Assembly: GCA_900547435.1 (NCBI GenBank)
Contig: URGO01000008.1
Coordinates: forward strand, 1-39,355
From: an uncultured Parabacteroides sp.
GTDB lineage: Bacteria; Bacteroidota; Bacteroidia; Bacteroidales; Tannerellaceae
Direction of reading: 5' to 3'
Length of the DNA: 39,355 bases
Shown: positions 31,355-39,355 of the stretch, piece after piece
Layout of the letters: every line of letters starts with the position of its first letter
Numbering within the stretch: position 1 is the first letter of the stretch
Program-made: the position numbers and the translations under genes
The notes under the pieces: model-generated
Seen by the model: the letters and a program-made list of their open reading frames with translations, nothing else
The model's database searches: none
What the model was told of the DNA's origin: nothing

Positions 31355-32947
31355 ATGTACACTTACGATTATATCCTTGTGGGAAGCGGTTTAGCAGGAC
31401 TTTATGCTGCCTATTTGGCTTCCAAGTATGGAAGTGTAGCTTTGCTTACAAAGTCCAACATACGTGAAAGTAATTCATATTTCGCTCAGGGGGGGATTGC
31501 TGCCGTAACGGCAGAAGGTGATGAACCCTTGTTTCATTTTCAAGATACGATTACGGCCGGACGGGGCTTGTGCGACTATCCGGCGGTGGAAGTGCTGGTA
31601 AATGAAGGTCCGGAACGAATTCATGAACTGATTCAAGACGGAATGCGTTTTGATACTGAGAATGGTGAAATCGCTTTGGGATTGGAAGGCGGGCATCATC
31701 ATAAGCGGATCCTTCATGCCGGAGGCGATGCCACAGGCAAGATGGTGACCGACTTTATGATAAGTGAAGTGGAAAAATGCCCGGCCATTACTGTGTTTGA
31801 TAATCATGCTGTAGTTGATTTGTTGTGCGATGAGCAGGGATGTTATGGAGTCCGGGCTTGGGATTTCAATAAAAATAAAGAGGAAATTTTTACGGCGCAT
31901 AATGTATTCTTGACTGCGGGGGGAACAGCTGCCATTTATAAGCGGACGACCAATCCGCATACTACCATAGGCGACGGATTGGCTTTGGCATATCGTGGGG
32001 GATGCCTGATTGAGGATATGGAGTTTATCCAGTTCCATCCTACGGCGATGTACACGTCGACCGGCGAAGCCTATTTGGTGAGTGAGGCGGTACGGGGTGA
32101 AGGTGCGCGCCTTTATAACCAGCAGGGAGAACGGTTTATGCTGGGAAAACATGAATTGGCAGAATTGGCTCCGCGTGATGTCGTAGCACAATGTATTTAT
32201 CAGCAGATGCAAGAACACCATCAGGAGTATGTATATCTTTCTTTGAAACATCTTCCACCAGAGATGATTAAAAAACGTTTTCCGAATATTTTTGAGAAGT
32301 GCAAAGAATTGGGTATTGACATGACCGACAAAATCCCAGTCGCACCGGCGGCCCATTATACGGTAGGAGGGGTTAAGACTGATCTTTCAGGGCGGACAAA
32401 TATTCCTCACCTGTATGTTTGCGGTGAGTTGGCATCATCCGGTATTATGGGAGCGAACCGTTTGGCGTCCAATTCGCTGATTGAATGTTTGGTCTTTGGA
32501 AAACGCGCGGTTGAAGATTCGTTGAAAAACCGTCGGACTGACGCTATTCCGGACATAACACCGTGTTATCAGTTGAATCCGGCAAACGAGGAGGCGTATG
32601 TGGCGTTGAAGGAACAGGTTGCCGACATAATGATGCGTCATGCAGGCATTATCCGTACAGAAGAAGGATTGCAAGAAGGCTTGAAAAAGTTGGATGCCTT
32701 GAAAAACCTGAAGCTGACAGAGGAGCATGAGTATTATTCGCAGGCGGCAGACAATCTGCTAACGGTGGCGCGGTTGATCATGCGTTCTGCTTTGTTCCGG
32801 AAGGAAAGCCGTGGTGGGCATTTCCGTGCAGATTATCCGGAAGCGGATGATTCTTACCTTTGCCATGTCATTCAACAGAAAGGAAAAGAGCTTCGAACTA
32901 TTCCGGTTGAGAATCATGGCAAGTATGAAATGGATATAAACAACTAA
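31355..32947 (+). CDS. nadB: L-aspartate oxidase
   Basis: The product is 530 aa. NadB oxidises L-aspartate to iminoaspartate using FAD, the first step of de novo NAD synthesis. The N-terminal FAD-binding VGSGLAGLYAAYLASKYG is followed by SYFAQGGIAA, FLTAGGTAAIYK, MEFIQFHPTAMY and HYTVGGVKTDLSGRT; GVYRNR-like parts are replaced by GIMGANRLASNSLIECLVFG, typical of the family. The C-terminal helical domain is present. First gene of the nadBCA operon. Confidence 0.95.
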   Translation: MYTYDYILVGSGLAGLYAAYLASKYGSVALLTKSNIRESNSYFAQGGIAAVTAEGDEPLFHFQDTITAGRGLCDYPAVEVLVNEGPERIHELIQDGMRFDTENGEIALGLEGGHHHKRILHAGGDATGKMVTDFMISEVEKCPAITVFDNHAVVDLLCDEQGCYGVRAWDFNKNKEEIFTAHNVFLTAGGTAAIYKRTTNPHTTIGDGLALAYRGGCLIEDMEFIQFHPTAMYTSTGEAYLVSEAVRGEGARLYNQQGERFMLGKHELAELAPRDVVAQCIYQQMQEHHQEYVYLSLKHLPPEMIKKRFPNIFEKCKELGIDMTDKIPVAPAAHYTVGGVKTDLSGRTNIPHLYVCGELASSGIMGANRLASNSLIECLVFGKRAVEDSLKNRRTDAIPDITPCYQLNPANEEAYVALKEQVADIMMRHAGIIRTEEGLQEGLKKLDALKNLKLTEEHEYYSQAADNLLTVARLIMRSALFRKESRGGHFRADYPEADDSYLCHVIQQKGKELRTIPVENHGKYEMDINN

Positions 32948-32968
32948 CAATACAATATTATATAGAGT

Positions 32969-33808
32969 ATGAATTACGATTCACTTATCGAGCGGCTATT
33001 GGATTTGGCTATAGAAGAGGATATTTCTACGGGGGATATTTCTACGGAGGCAATTATTCCGGTGCATTCTCAGGCTGTAGCCGAGATGAAGGCTAAAGCA
33101 GATGGCGTTATCTCCGGACTGAAAGTCATTAAGCGGGTTTATGAGCGTTTTGAAAAAGATATCCGTTGGGAACCGTTGGTGGAAGATGGAACTGCCGTGA
33201 AAAAAGGCGATATCATTTTGCGGATAGGATGTAGTTACCGTACGCTTTTGTTAGGCGAGCGTTTGTCTTTGAATATCTTGCAGCGTATGTCTGGTATTGC
33301 GACGGCAACCGCTGCATTCGTCAAAGAACTGGAGGGTACGCATACCCAATTGCTGGATACGCGTAAAACGGCTCCGGGAATGCGTGTGCTGGATAAGATG
33401 GCCGTACATGATGGCGGAGGCATGAATCACCGCATGGGGCTGTATGATATGATTATGTTGAAGGATAATCATATAAAGATTGCCGGAGGCATTCCGAATG
33501 CCGTAAAGGCTGCACGCAAGAACCTGCCGTTAAGTATCAAACTGGAAGTTGAAACGACTAATCTGGCTGAGGTGCAACAGGCAATTGACTGTGGAGCAGA
33601 TATCATCATGTTTGACAATATGAGTAACGAGGCAATGACCGAGGCAGTTAAGTTGATTGCCGGTCGGGCCAAGACTGAAGCTTCAGGCAATATGGATATT
33701 CCGCGCATGAAGAGTGTTGCGGCAACGGGTGTGGATTATATCAGTGTTGGAGCATTGACGCATTCCGTGAAGGCTATGGACATCAGCATGAACATCGTTC
33801 AGGAATAA
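32969..33808 (+). CDS. nadC: Nicotinate-nucleotide pyrophosphorylase (carboxylating)
   Basis: The product is 279 aa. NadC joins quinolinate and PRPP to give nicotinate mononucleotide. Conserved parts: EEDISTGDIST, LLGERLSLNILQRMSGIAT, LDTRKTAPGMRVLDKMAV, GGGMNHRMGLYDMIMLKDNH, IKLEVETTNL and the closing ATGVDYISVGALTHSVKAMDIS. All expected catalytic residues of this region are in place. It is 21 bases after nadB and four bases before nadA. Confidence 0.96.
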   Translation: MNYDSLIERLLDLAIEEDISTGDISTEAIIPVHSQAVAEMKAKADGVISGLKVIKRVYERFEKDIRWEPLVEDGTAVKKGDIILRIGCSYRTLLLGERLSLNILQRMSGIATATAAFVKELEGTHTQLLDTRKTAPGMRVLDKMAVHDGGGMNHRMGLYDMIMLKDNHIKIAGGIPNAVKAARKNLPLSIKLEVETTNLAEVQQAIDCGADIIMFDNMSNEAMTEAVKLIAGRAKTEASGNMDIPRMKSVAATGVDYISVGALTHSVKAMDISMNIVQE

Positions 33809-33812
33809 GAAG

Positions 33813-34739
33813 ATGAAAACGCAGGAAGAAATCATTAACCGTATTCGTCAATTAAAGCAAGAGAAGAATGCCGTCATTTTGGCGCATTATTATACACGGC
33901 CGGAAGTGCAGGATGTGGCTGACTATTTAGGCGATTCATTAGGCTTGTCGCAAGAAGCGGGCAAGACTTCGGCTGACATTATCGTGTTCTGTGGCGTGCA
34001 TTTTATGGCAGAAACGGCATCTATCATTTCTCCGCAGAAGAAGGTATTGATACCGGTTCCGGATGCAGGTTGTTCATTGGCAGAGGGAGTCTGTGGAAAG
34101 GATTTGGCGGAATGGAAACAACAGAATCCGGATGGACTGGTGGTCAGCTATGTCAATACGACCGCCGAGGTCAAAGCCTATACCGATTATTGCTGTACTT
34201 CGTCGAACGCCCTGAAGGTAGTGCGTAATCTTCCGGTTGGAAAGAAAGTGCTGTTTGGACCGGATCGCAATCTGGGGCAATATATCCGACGGACAACCGC
34301 TCGGGATATGGAGGTATGGAATGCTTGTTGTTGTGTACACCAGCCTATTGATGCGGAAATGGTGTTGCATGCTTTGGAACAATATCCGGAGGCGGATGTC
34401 CTGATTCATCCGGAGGCGAGTTGCTCGCATGATGAGCGGGTGCTGAATCATCCGCGTACTTTTATGTATTCCACTGCCGGTATTCTCAAACATGCCAAGG
34501 AATCGCCGAAGAAGCAATTTGTTATCGCTACGGAGCTTGGAACGTTGCATCAGTTGCGGAAAGATAATCCGGAGAAAGAGTTTATACCGATTCATTCCGA
34601 CTTGATTTGTACGGAGATGAAGAAGATTACGTTGGAGAATCTTTTGGAAGCTCTCGAAAAAGAACAATATGAAGTGCATGTTCCTCAGGAAATTCGGGAA
34701 CGGGCTATCGTTCCGATTCAACGTATGGTCAACCTGTGA
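33813..34739 (+). CDS. nadA: Quinolinate synthase
   Basis: The product is 308 aa. NadA condenses iminoaspartate (from NadB) with dihydroxyacetone phosphate to quinolinate; it carries a 4Fe-4S cluster. The three cluster Cys are visible in VFCGVHFMAETA, SLAEGVCGKD/TDYCCTSSNA and HPEASCSHDERV (the first or second of these plus the last form the family set), and FGPDRNLGQY and VIATELGTLHQL are typical. With nadB and nadC this gives the complete aspartate-to-NaMN route. Confidence 0.95.
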   Translation: MKTQEEIINRIRQLKQEKNAVILAHYYTRPEVQDVADYLGDSLGLSQEAGKTSADIIVFCGVHFMAETASIISPQKKVLIPVPDAGCSLAEGVCGKDLAEWKQQNPDGLVVSYVNTTAEVKAYTDYCCTSSNALKVVRNLPVGKKVLFGPDRNLGQYIRRTTARDMEVWNACCCVHQPIDAEMVLHALEQYPEADVLIHPEASCSHDERVLNHPRTFMYSTAGILKHAKESPKKQFVIATELGTLHQLRKDNPEKEFIPIHSDLICTEMKKITLENLLEALEKEQYEVHVPQEIRERAIVPIQRMVNL

Positions 34740-34781
34740 AAAGATGCAGTAAGAGGAAACGGAATAGAGTAATTCTGGGGT

Positions 34782-34840
34782 GCAAAGGCGCAAAGACACA
34801 GTCTTTAGTATAATATTTCTGTGTTTTTGTGCCTTTGTGC
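34782..34840 (+). terminator. Long hairpin after the nad operon
   Basis: The arms at 34782-34801 and 34819-34840 pair over about 20 bases, with two G-U pairs and a two-base bulge, and the loop holds 17 bases. T-rich sequence follows (TTCTTGTTGTCC). It probably ends the nadBCA transcript; it could also be a member of a family of intergenic palindromes. Confidence 0.6.
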
Positions 34841-34943
34841 GTTCTTGTTGTCCTTTGTGTTTAAAAATATATAGGTTTCGACCTCCAAACCTACCCCTTT
34901 CGTATAGAAAACCCCTATATTTGGAAAAAATTATCTCTTTTTT

Positions 34944-34974
34944 CTTGCATATTCATTTTTCCTCCTTACCTTTG
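34944..34974 (+). promoter_or_regulatory. Strong promoter of the structured leader RNA
   Basis: CTTG (34944-34947), exactly 19 bases, and TACCTTTG (34967-34974) match the Bacteroidetes consensus. No ORF begins close to it: the next plausible start codon is at 35361, so the promoter makes either an untranslated RNA or a leader of about 380 bases. Confidence 0.8.
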
Positions 34975-34978
34975 CAGT

Positions 34979-35257
34979 GATTCCGCAGCGGATAGCGTTC
35001 CGCATCTGGGAATCTTTATTACATATTGTAAGCATTTTACGAAGATTATTCCTTATCTGAAAATCTGGAAAATTTTTAAGTACCGGAGTAATGGACAGTA
35101 AATGCTTGCGCTTAGTACGTACTTGTTAGGTTCTCTTGTGTTTTGACAGGAGGATTGTTTCATACCGTACAGGCGCGGGCTGTTGTTCTATTATTGGTAC
35201 GTCGGTTTTTCCAGAGCCTCAGATAAAATAATAGACAACGGAGCCCGCGCTTTTTTT
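34979..35257 (+). ncRNA. Structured noncoding RNA or terminating leader
   Basis: The region begins just after the promoter. It starts with a two-part hairpin: GATTCC (34979-34984) with GGAATC (35009-35014), and inside it GCGGA (34988-34992) with TCCGC (34999-35003). AAGCATTTTAC (35030-35040) can pair with GTAAATGCTT (35098-35107) with one bulge. AGTACGTACT (35116-35125) is a palindrome. The 3' end is a large terminator stem: GCGCGGGCT (35173-35181) with AGCCCGCGC (35242-35250), extended by GTTGTTCTATTAT with ATAATAGACAAC (35182-35194 and 35228-35239, one bulged base), then seven T. No good ORF is present inside. It could be a free-standing small RNA or a transcription-attenuating leader of the giant gene at 35361. 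I could not match it to tmRNA, RNase P, SRP RNA or the common riboswitches by eye; 6S RNA is not excluded. Confidence 0.6.
35173..35257 (+). terminator. Intrinsic terminator ending the leader RNA
   Basis: A 9-bp GC-rich stem plus a 12-bp A/T-rich extension carrying one bulge, followed by T7 (35251-35257). It is about 100 bases before the start codon of the giant secreted protein, so transcripts from 34944-34974 must read through it to reach that gene. Confidence 0.85.
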
Positions 35258-35360
35258 ATGCTTGTTCATGGCGTAGGGAAGTTGTTTAGGAAACTTTGTA
35301 AAATTAGATTGTTGGACACTTTTAATCAATTATTTATTAACAATTTAATTATTACGTTTT

Positions 35361-38300
35361 ATGAACAAAAAAGTACTTACGCTTTGCGCGGGCTTCCTGC
35401 TCGCGAGTGCTGTAGGAACGGCTTCTGCACAGTCGTATGCTAAATATACGGCAAATCCGACACCGGCAGAAAAAGTAACAAGTACAAATTATTACCAATT
35501 GAGTAATGGTAATAATCAGGTACTGGCTATGGTTCCTAATGCTTCTGGTAATTACGAACTGAAGATGGTAGCTCAGAATACTACCGATCTACGTTTTACT
35601 TTGTGGGGAATTATTCCTTCTGGTAACGAAGAGGCTGGCTATTCTTATTCATTCGTAAACTATGCTACCAATTTGTATTTGGCTGTTAATTCTGACGATG
35701 CCATCAAATTGGCTGCGGGAGCAAATGTTGCCGATGCAACTGATAATGTAACCGTCGGCGGTAACGTGAATGTATGGAAATGGGTTTCTGCTCCGGATTT
35801 GACAGGTGGTTTTACAGGTGAATGGACTCAATTAACCTCTTCGTTCGGTGCTGCTCGTGATTCTGTAGTTGTTTTAAGCACAGAATCTTCTTACTCTCAG
35901 GGGTATGTTAGTGCTGTTAAATATGCAGCTAAAGATTTTAATAACCTGCCCTCAGGTAGCTTGTTGAAAGTTATTCCGGCTGACCCTGCTGCAGTTGTTT
36001 TAGGTGTAGATGATTTGAACTCTATGCTTTGGAAAGGCGATGCAGATGGCAAATTGAAACTGACATTCGACAAGGATGTAGAAGGCGGAGATCCAGAAGC
36101 AGTTAACTTGTTTACTAAGCAGGCTTATAAGGCTGTTCCGGCTGTTGGTTTCCCTGCTAACTATGGGTATATCAATTCAACTGGTGGTTGGAGTGTAGGT
36201 GTTGTTGCAACTACTCCAAGTACAAATGAGACAGACATGAGTAACTATGCACAAACGTATATTACTTATGTTCTCGCTGCTCAACGCGAAGCTGCATTGA
36301 AGGCTGTACAAGCTGCATTAGGAACAGGTGCTACTTATACTGCGAATCAAAGTGCATACGAAAAAGCTATTTGGGCCTTGAATGAGTTCCATGTAAATGT
36401 TGCAGCAAGTGAAAATACAGCATTCTCAGAAACTAAGGATGAGTTCTTAAAATCATTGGATGACTATACTGTAACATCAATTCCTGGTTTTGATGTAAAT
36501 GATCCTATTTATCAGGCTTTGAAGAAGGCTTATGTTACTTTTGTTAGCAATACAGTTTCTGCATATGGTGATATTTGGGGAACCGCATCTCAATATGCAG
36601 TATTGAATTTAGCTATTACAGGAACTGCTGCTTCTCCGTGGGCTACAGAAGCTACATTAACAAGCACTATCACGACTGCAACAACTGCCACCGCTACTGC
36701 AAAGACTGCATTGAATGCCGATACAACTCCTGCAACATGGATGGCCAATGCAACAGCAACAGGTTGGGTTTCTTTGCAAGCTAACAGCGATGATACAAGT
36801 GAAGAGCCTGTTTATTTGAAAGTTGGTACAAGCTTCTTGACCAGTGCTGCCGGTAATACCCATTTGGCATTTGAACAAAAGAAGTTTGAAGATACAATGC
36901 CGAATGCAAGTGTATTCAATGCAACTCGTCAGGATTTGAATGGCCGTTATAATTTCCAGTTCACTTGGTTCCCATCAGCTGACTCAATTGTTATTCGTAC
37001 AGCAGGTTTTGCTAAAAAGCCAAATAATGTAGAGAATTGGGAAGATATGACTCCGATTTCTAATCCTAATGATTTAGGATTGTGGAAAGCATGGGGAGCT
37101 GCTGAAGGTACTAATGCTGGCGATTATCAGGCTATAGATGCAAGTCATAATGGTAGTGAGTTGAACTTAGTGAAGATTGCCGTTTTAGCAGATAATCACC
37201 GTGAAGTGACCGTAGGTAGCTCTGAATATAAAGCTGGTGCTGATCCTATTTCTACTATCAATACTCGTATCTCGATCAACGCAGCTTCTCAATACGAATT
37301 GACTACATTGCCTTCAGGCGTTTACTTCTTCAATTTGTCAAGCAATTTAGCTGCTAAAAAGTTTGACAATGGCAAGTATTATGTAGCTCAATTCTGCGGT
37401 GATCAAACAGATTATGAGGCTGAAGAAACGACTCAATTGTATGGAGTAGCTCAGGACTTTGGTCATATGCCTCGTACGCAATGGGTTGTCGTTCAGAATC
37501 CGGGTGTTACAGGACAGCAAACTGTAAGCATTTATAACCGTGAATTCCCTTCTATCAATTATACAAATATTCAGTTGTATAAAGGAGGTGATGGAAAAGT
37601 ATTCTCTCGATTTGGATTTGCTGTAGGTGATACTTTGTCTTATGCTTTGGCAGCAACCGTTAAACCGAATGCAGGTATCTTGACGAATAAGTATTTGGGT
37701 TACTATAAACCAGCTGATGAAAATCAGTTCCAGTTGAACCGTGTAACCATGGATTATTTCAGCGGAATTGAAATTGGTAACTTTGTAAACGTATCTTCTA
37801 CAGCTAACGATACTACAGTATTTGTTGATGTTCAAGATGGCAAAGCAACCTTCCAGTTGGTTCCATCTGAGGATGCTGAATATGGTTATGATGGTACAGT
37901 AGCTCCGCAGTTGTATCGTCGCTACTATACTGTTAAGGTGTATGATGGCAACAAGTTAGTGAACAATGCGAAATGGATTGCTCGCGACGAGGCTAACGAA
38001 AATACTTATAAAGTAACAGCTGACGCATCTCAGGCAGTTAAGTTCTATCTGAAAGAAAACAATCAAATCATTTCTGAAGAGGGTGATACAACTTGCTATT
38101 ATGCATTAGTTGACTTTGAAAACGCTGATCGTGTTGGTGTTCGTGATGGCTCTTTGAAGTTCACTATCGAAGGGTACTGCGCTGAAGAACGTGTTGCCGC
38201 ATTTGCTGTGAAGTATGATGAATCTATCATCTATCGTGAGTTGAACGGTGATGAAACAGTCGCTATCGCTGATGGCGTTGAACCATTCGTTGCTCCTTGT

Positions 38301-39355
38301 GTAGCTAATTTCTATCGTTCTCGTATCGCTGATAAGCAGTATTTGTTTGAATCTGCTCATCAAGGTCAATTTGATGAATCTGGTAATATCAATTACTTAG
38401 GTGTACGTTATCAAGGTGGTGAGTTTAACGACAGTACGGCTATCTACGTAGATACGGCCGACGTTCGCAACCCGTACCGTCCGCAGTATATGTTGGCAGT
38501 AGGTACAGAAATTGTTCCTGCAGGCAAGTATTGTCCGATCCACGGATTTGGTGCAAGCTGTTTGGATGAACACTTGGTTGATGTTCCTGCTCAAGTTTGG
38601 GGCCGTTATTTAATCAACGCTCAAGATTCTTTGAGTAATGCAAATGGTAAGGATTATTTGTGGGAGAACCAGTACACTCGCTTGGCATTTGTTGAAGCAA
38701 TGCATACAGGTGATACATTGGTTATCTTCAAGAATGGTGAATACCCATTGACAGACGAAGGTCATAAGGATTACCTGACTGCTATGGAATGGGCACGCGA
38801 AGCTGCAGCTAATACGGTAACTCCGGGTGAAAACGACCATGTATATGTCATGAACGTAAAAGATCGCAACGGAAACAATGCGACTAAGACATTCGTTCAG
38901 GATTATGCAAACTACAAGTTCATGTTCCGCTTAGTAAATGATGAAGATACTCGTAACTTCATTATTGAAAGCCATGATGGTGAATGGGGCTTGGAGAACA
39001 ATACTTATACTGCTGCTGAAAATGCAAATGAGTATCGTGCAATTAAAGTTCAAAATGGTGTTCCTGTAATTGCCCGTCATGCTTCTGCTAATGAAGCAAT
39101 CTTAAATGCTGAATGGTGGAATATTGATGATCGTTGCTCTACTCCGACAGCCAACGAAGAAATCTCTGCTAATGCAGTTGTTTCAGTAGTAGCAACCGAT
39201 GGCGCTGTAATCGTGAAGGGTGCAGAAGGTAAGAACGTAATCGTAAGCACAATCTTAGGTAAGGTAGTAGCCAACGAAGTTCTGAACTCTGACAATGAAA
39301 CTATCGCTGCTCCGGCAGGTATCGTAGTGGTATCTGTTGATGGCGAAAGCTTCAA
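35361..39355 (+). CDS. Giant secreted surface protein with DUF6383/sorting-domain-like C-terminus (partial)
   Basis: From ATG 35361 the frame is open to the window edge: 1331 codons, no stop. A classic signal peptide (MNKKVLTLCAGFLLASAVG then TASAQ) is followed by a mature protein rich in Ala, Asn, Thr, Val and Tyr, with few Cys and no recognisable enzyme motif. Several segments of the type NYYQLSNGNNQVLAM, YLAVNSDD and TQLYRRYYTVKV look like repeated beta-rich lectin- or S-layer-like units. The last ~65 residues (ISANAVVSVVATDGAVIVKG, GKNVIVSTILGKVVA, APAGIVVVSVDGESF) match the style of DUF6383 and of type IX secretion sorting domains, so the protein is probably exported across the outer membrane and anchored or released at the surface; the end must be only a few residues beyond the window. 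Codons are strongly biased (GGT, GCT, TTG, AAC), suggesting high expression. The 5' side is an A/T-rich leader without Shine-Dalgarno. It resembles S-layer-type proteins in this group; that role is inference. Confidence 0.85.
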   Translation, partial: MNKKVLTLCAGFLLASAVGTASAQSYAKYTANPTPAEKVTSTNYYQLSNGNNQVLAMVPNASGNYELKMVAQNTTDLRFTLWGIIPSGNEEAGYSYSFVNYATNLYLAVNSDDAIKLAAGANVADATDNVTVGGNVNVWKWVSAPDLTGGFTGEWTQLTSSFGAARDSVVVLSTESSYSQGYVSAVKYAAKDFNNLPSGSLLKVIPADPAAVVLGVDDLNSMLWKGDADGKLKLTFDKDVEGGDPEAVNLFTKQAYKAVPAVGFPANYGYINSTGGWSVGVVATTPSTNETDMSNYAQTYITYVLAAQREAALKAVQAALGTGATYTANQSAYEKAIWALNEFHVNVAASENTAFSETKDEFLKSLDDYTVTSIPGFDVNDPIYQALKKAYVTFVSNTVSAYGDIWGTASQYAVLNLAITGTAASPWATEATLTSTITTATTATATAKTALNADTTPATWMANATATGWVSLQANSDDTSEEPVYLKVGTSFLTSAAGNTHLAFEQKKFEDTMPNASVFNATRQDLNGRYNFQFTWFPSADSIVIRTAGFAKKPNNVENWEDMTPISNPNDLGLWKAWGAAEGTNAGDYQAIDASHNGSELNLVKIAVLADNHREVTVGSSEYKAGADPISTINTRISINAASQYELTTLPSGVYFFNLSSNLAAKKFDNGKYYVAQFCGDQTDYEAEETTQLYGVAQDFGHMPRTQWVVVQNPGVTGQQTVSIYNREFPSINYTNIQLYKGGDGKVFSRFGFAVGDTLSYALAATVKPNAGILTNKYLGYYKPADENQFQLNRVTMDYFSGIEIGNFVNVSSTANDTTVFVDVQDGKATFQLVPSEDAEYGYDGTVAPQLYRRYYTVKVYDGNKLVNNAKWIARDEANENTYKVTADASQAVKFYLKENNQIISEEGDTTCYYALVDFENADRVGVRDGSLKFTIEGYCAEERVAAFAVKYDESIIYRELNGDETVAIADGVEPFVAPCVANFYRSRIADKQYLFESAHQGQFDESGNINYLGVRYQGGEFNDSTAIYVDTADVRNPYRPQYMLAVGTEIVPAGKYCPIHGFGASCLDEHLVDVPAQVWGRYLINAQDSLSNANGKDYLWENQYTRLAFVEAMHTGDTLVIFKNGEYPLTDEGHKDYLTAMEWAREAAANTVTPGENDHVYVMNVKDRNGNNATKTFVQDYANYKFMFRLVNDEDTRNFIIESHDGEWGLENNTYTAAENANEYRAIKVQNGVPVIARHASANEAILNAEWWNIDDRCSTPTANEEISANAVVSVVATDGAVIVKGAEGKNVIVSTILGKVVANEVLNSDNETIAAPAGIVVVSVDGESF

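Noticed and set aside
31475..32356. 293-codon minus-strand ORF inside nadB
   Set aside because: Antisense to a conserved gene; no domain and no promoter.
34979..35257. tmRNA, RNase P RNA, SRP RNA or a TPP/cobalamin/SAM riboswitch
   Set aside because: None of the hallmark sequences I know for these RNAs could be found by eye; 6S RNA was neither confirmed nor excluded.
35183..35443. 86-codon ORF overlapping the leader terminator
   Set aside because: It runs through the terminator stem and overlaps the giant gene's signal peptide in another frame; no supporting features.

Overview
The window looks like a chromosomal segment of a Bacteroidales bacterium, most likely Parabacteroides or a close relative. 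The evidence is the repeated Bacteroidetes sigma-factor promoter pattern (TTTG, 19-20 nt, TAnnTTTG), scarce Shine-Dalgarno sequences, Bacteroidetes-type families (DUF4834, DUF2461, 6-bladed beta-propeller lipoprotein, GLUG/PL29-N-like lipoprotein), and a giant secreted protein with a DUF6383-like C-terminus, a type I associate mainly with Parabacteroides. The genus call is inference; no rRNA or tRNA gene was seen.

Layout. 1-3280 is accessory and GC-rich: the tail of an unknown gene, a small ORF with a G10 tract, a small unknown gene and a large surface lipoprotein with collagen-like and GLUG repeats, then a cluster of GGATT/AATCC palindromes. 3280-5784 (minus) holds sppA and a DUF2461 gene. 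6101-8717 (plus) is an apparent operon of a SIS-domain sugar-phosphate isomerase, a PfkB-type sugar kinase and a lipoprotein of the tyrosine phosphatase family whose catalytic Cys is Gly. A DEAD-box RNA helicase follows (8795-10525).

10595-17112 (minus) is the distal half of the division and cell wall cluster, murG-murC-ftsQ-ftsA-ftsZ-yqeY, starting at its own strong promoter. The usual proximal genes are not upstream. In their place are about 650 gene-free bases and a small island (fic plus a lipoprotein gene cut off where it meets the 3' end of xerD).

19216-30103 is housekeeping: xerD (minus), then aroQ, pyk, an O-methyltransferase, rbfA, a LolC/E-like permease, a SUI1-family factor, an AddA/RecB-like helicase-nuclease, psd, pssA and DUF4834. 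psd and pssA form the phosphatidylethanolamine pathway. A minus-strand pair (ribbon-helix-helix-like small protein, tadA) and yraN come next, then nadB-nadC-nadA, a complete aspartate-to-nicotinate-mononucleotide operon.

The right end (34740-39355) is the most interesting part. A strong promoter at 34944-34974 starts a roughly 275-nt structured RNA ending in a classic terminator hairpin. About 100 nt further on lies an open frame of at least 1331 codons that runs off the window: a signal-peptide-bearing, probably highly expressed surface protein with a sorting-domain-like C-terminus. The RNA is either an independent small RNA or a terminating leader controlling that gene.
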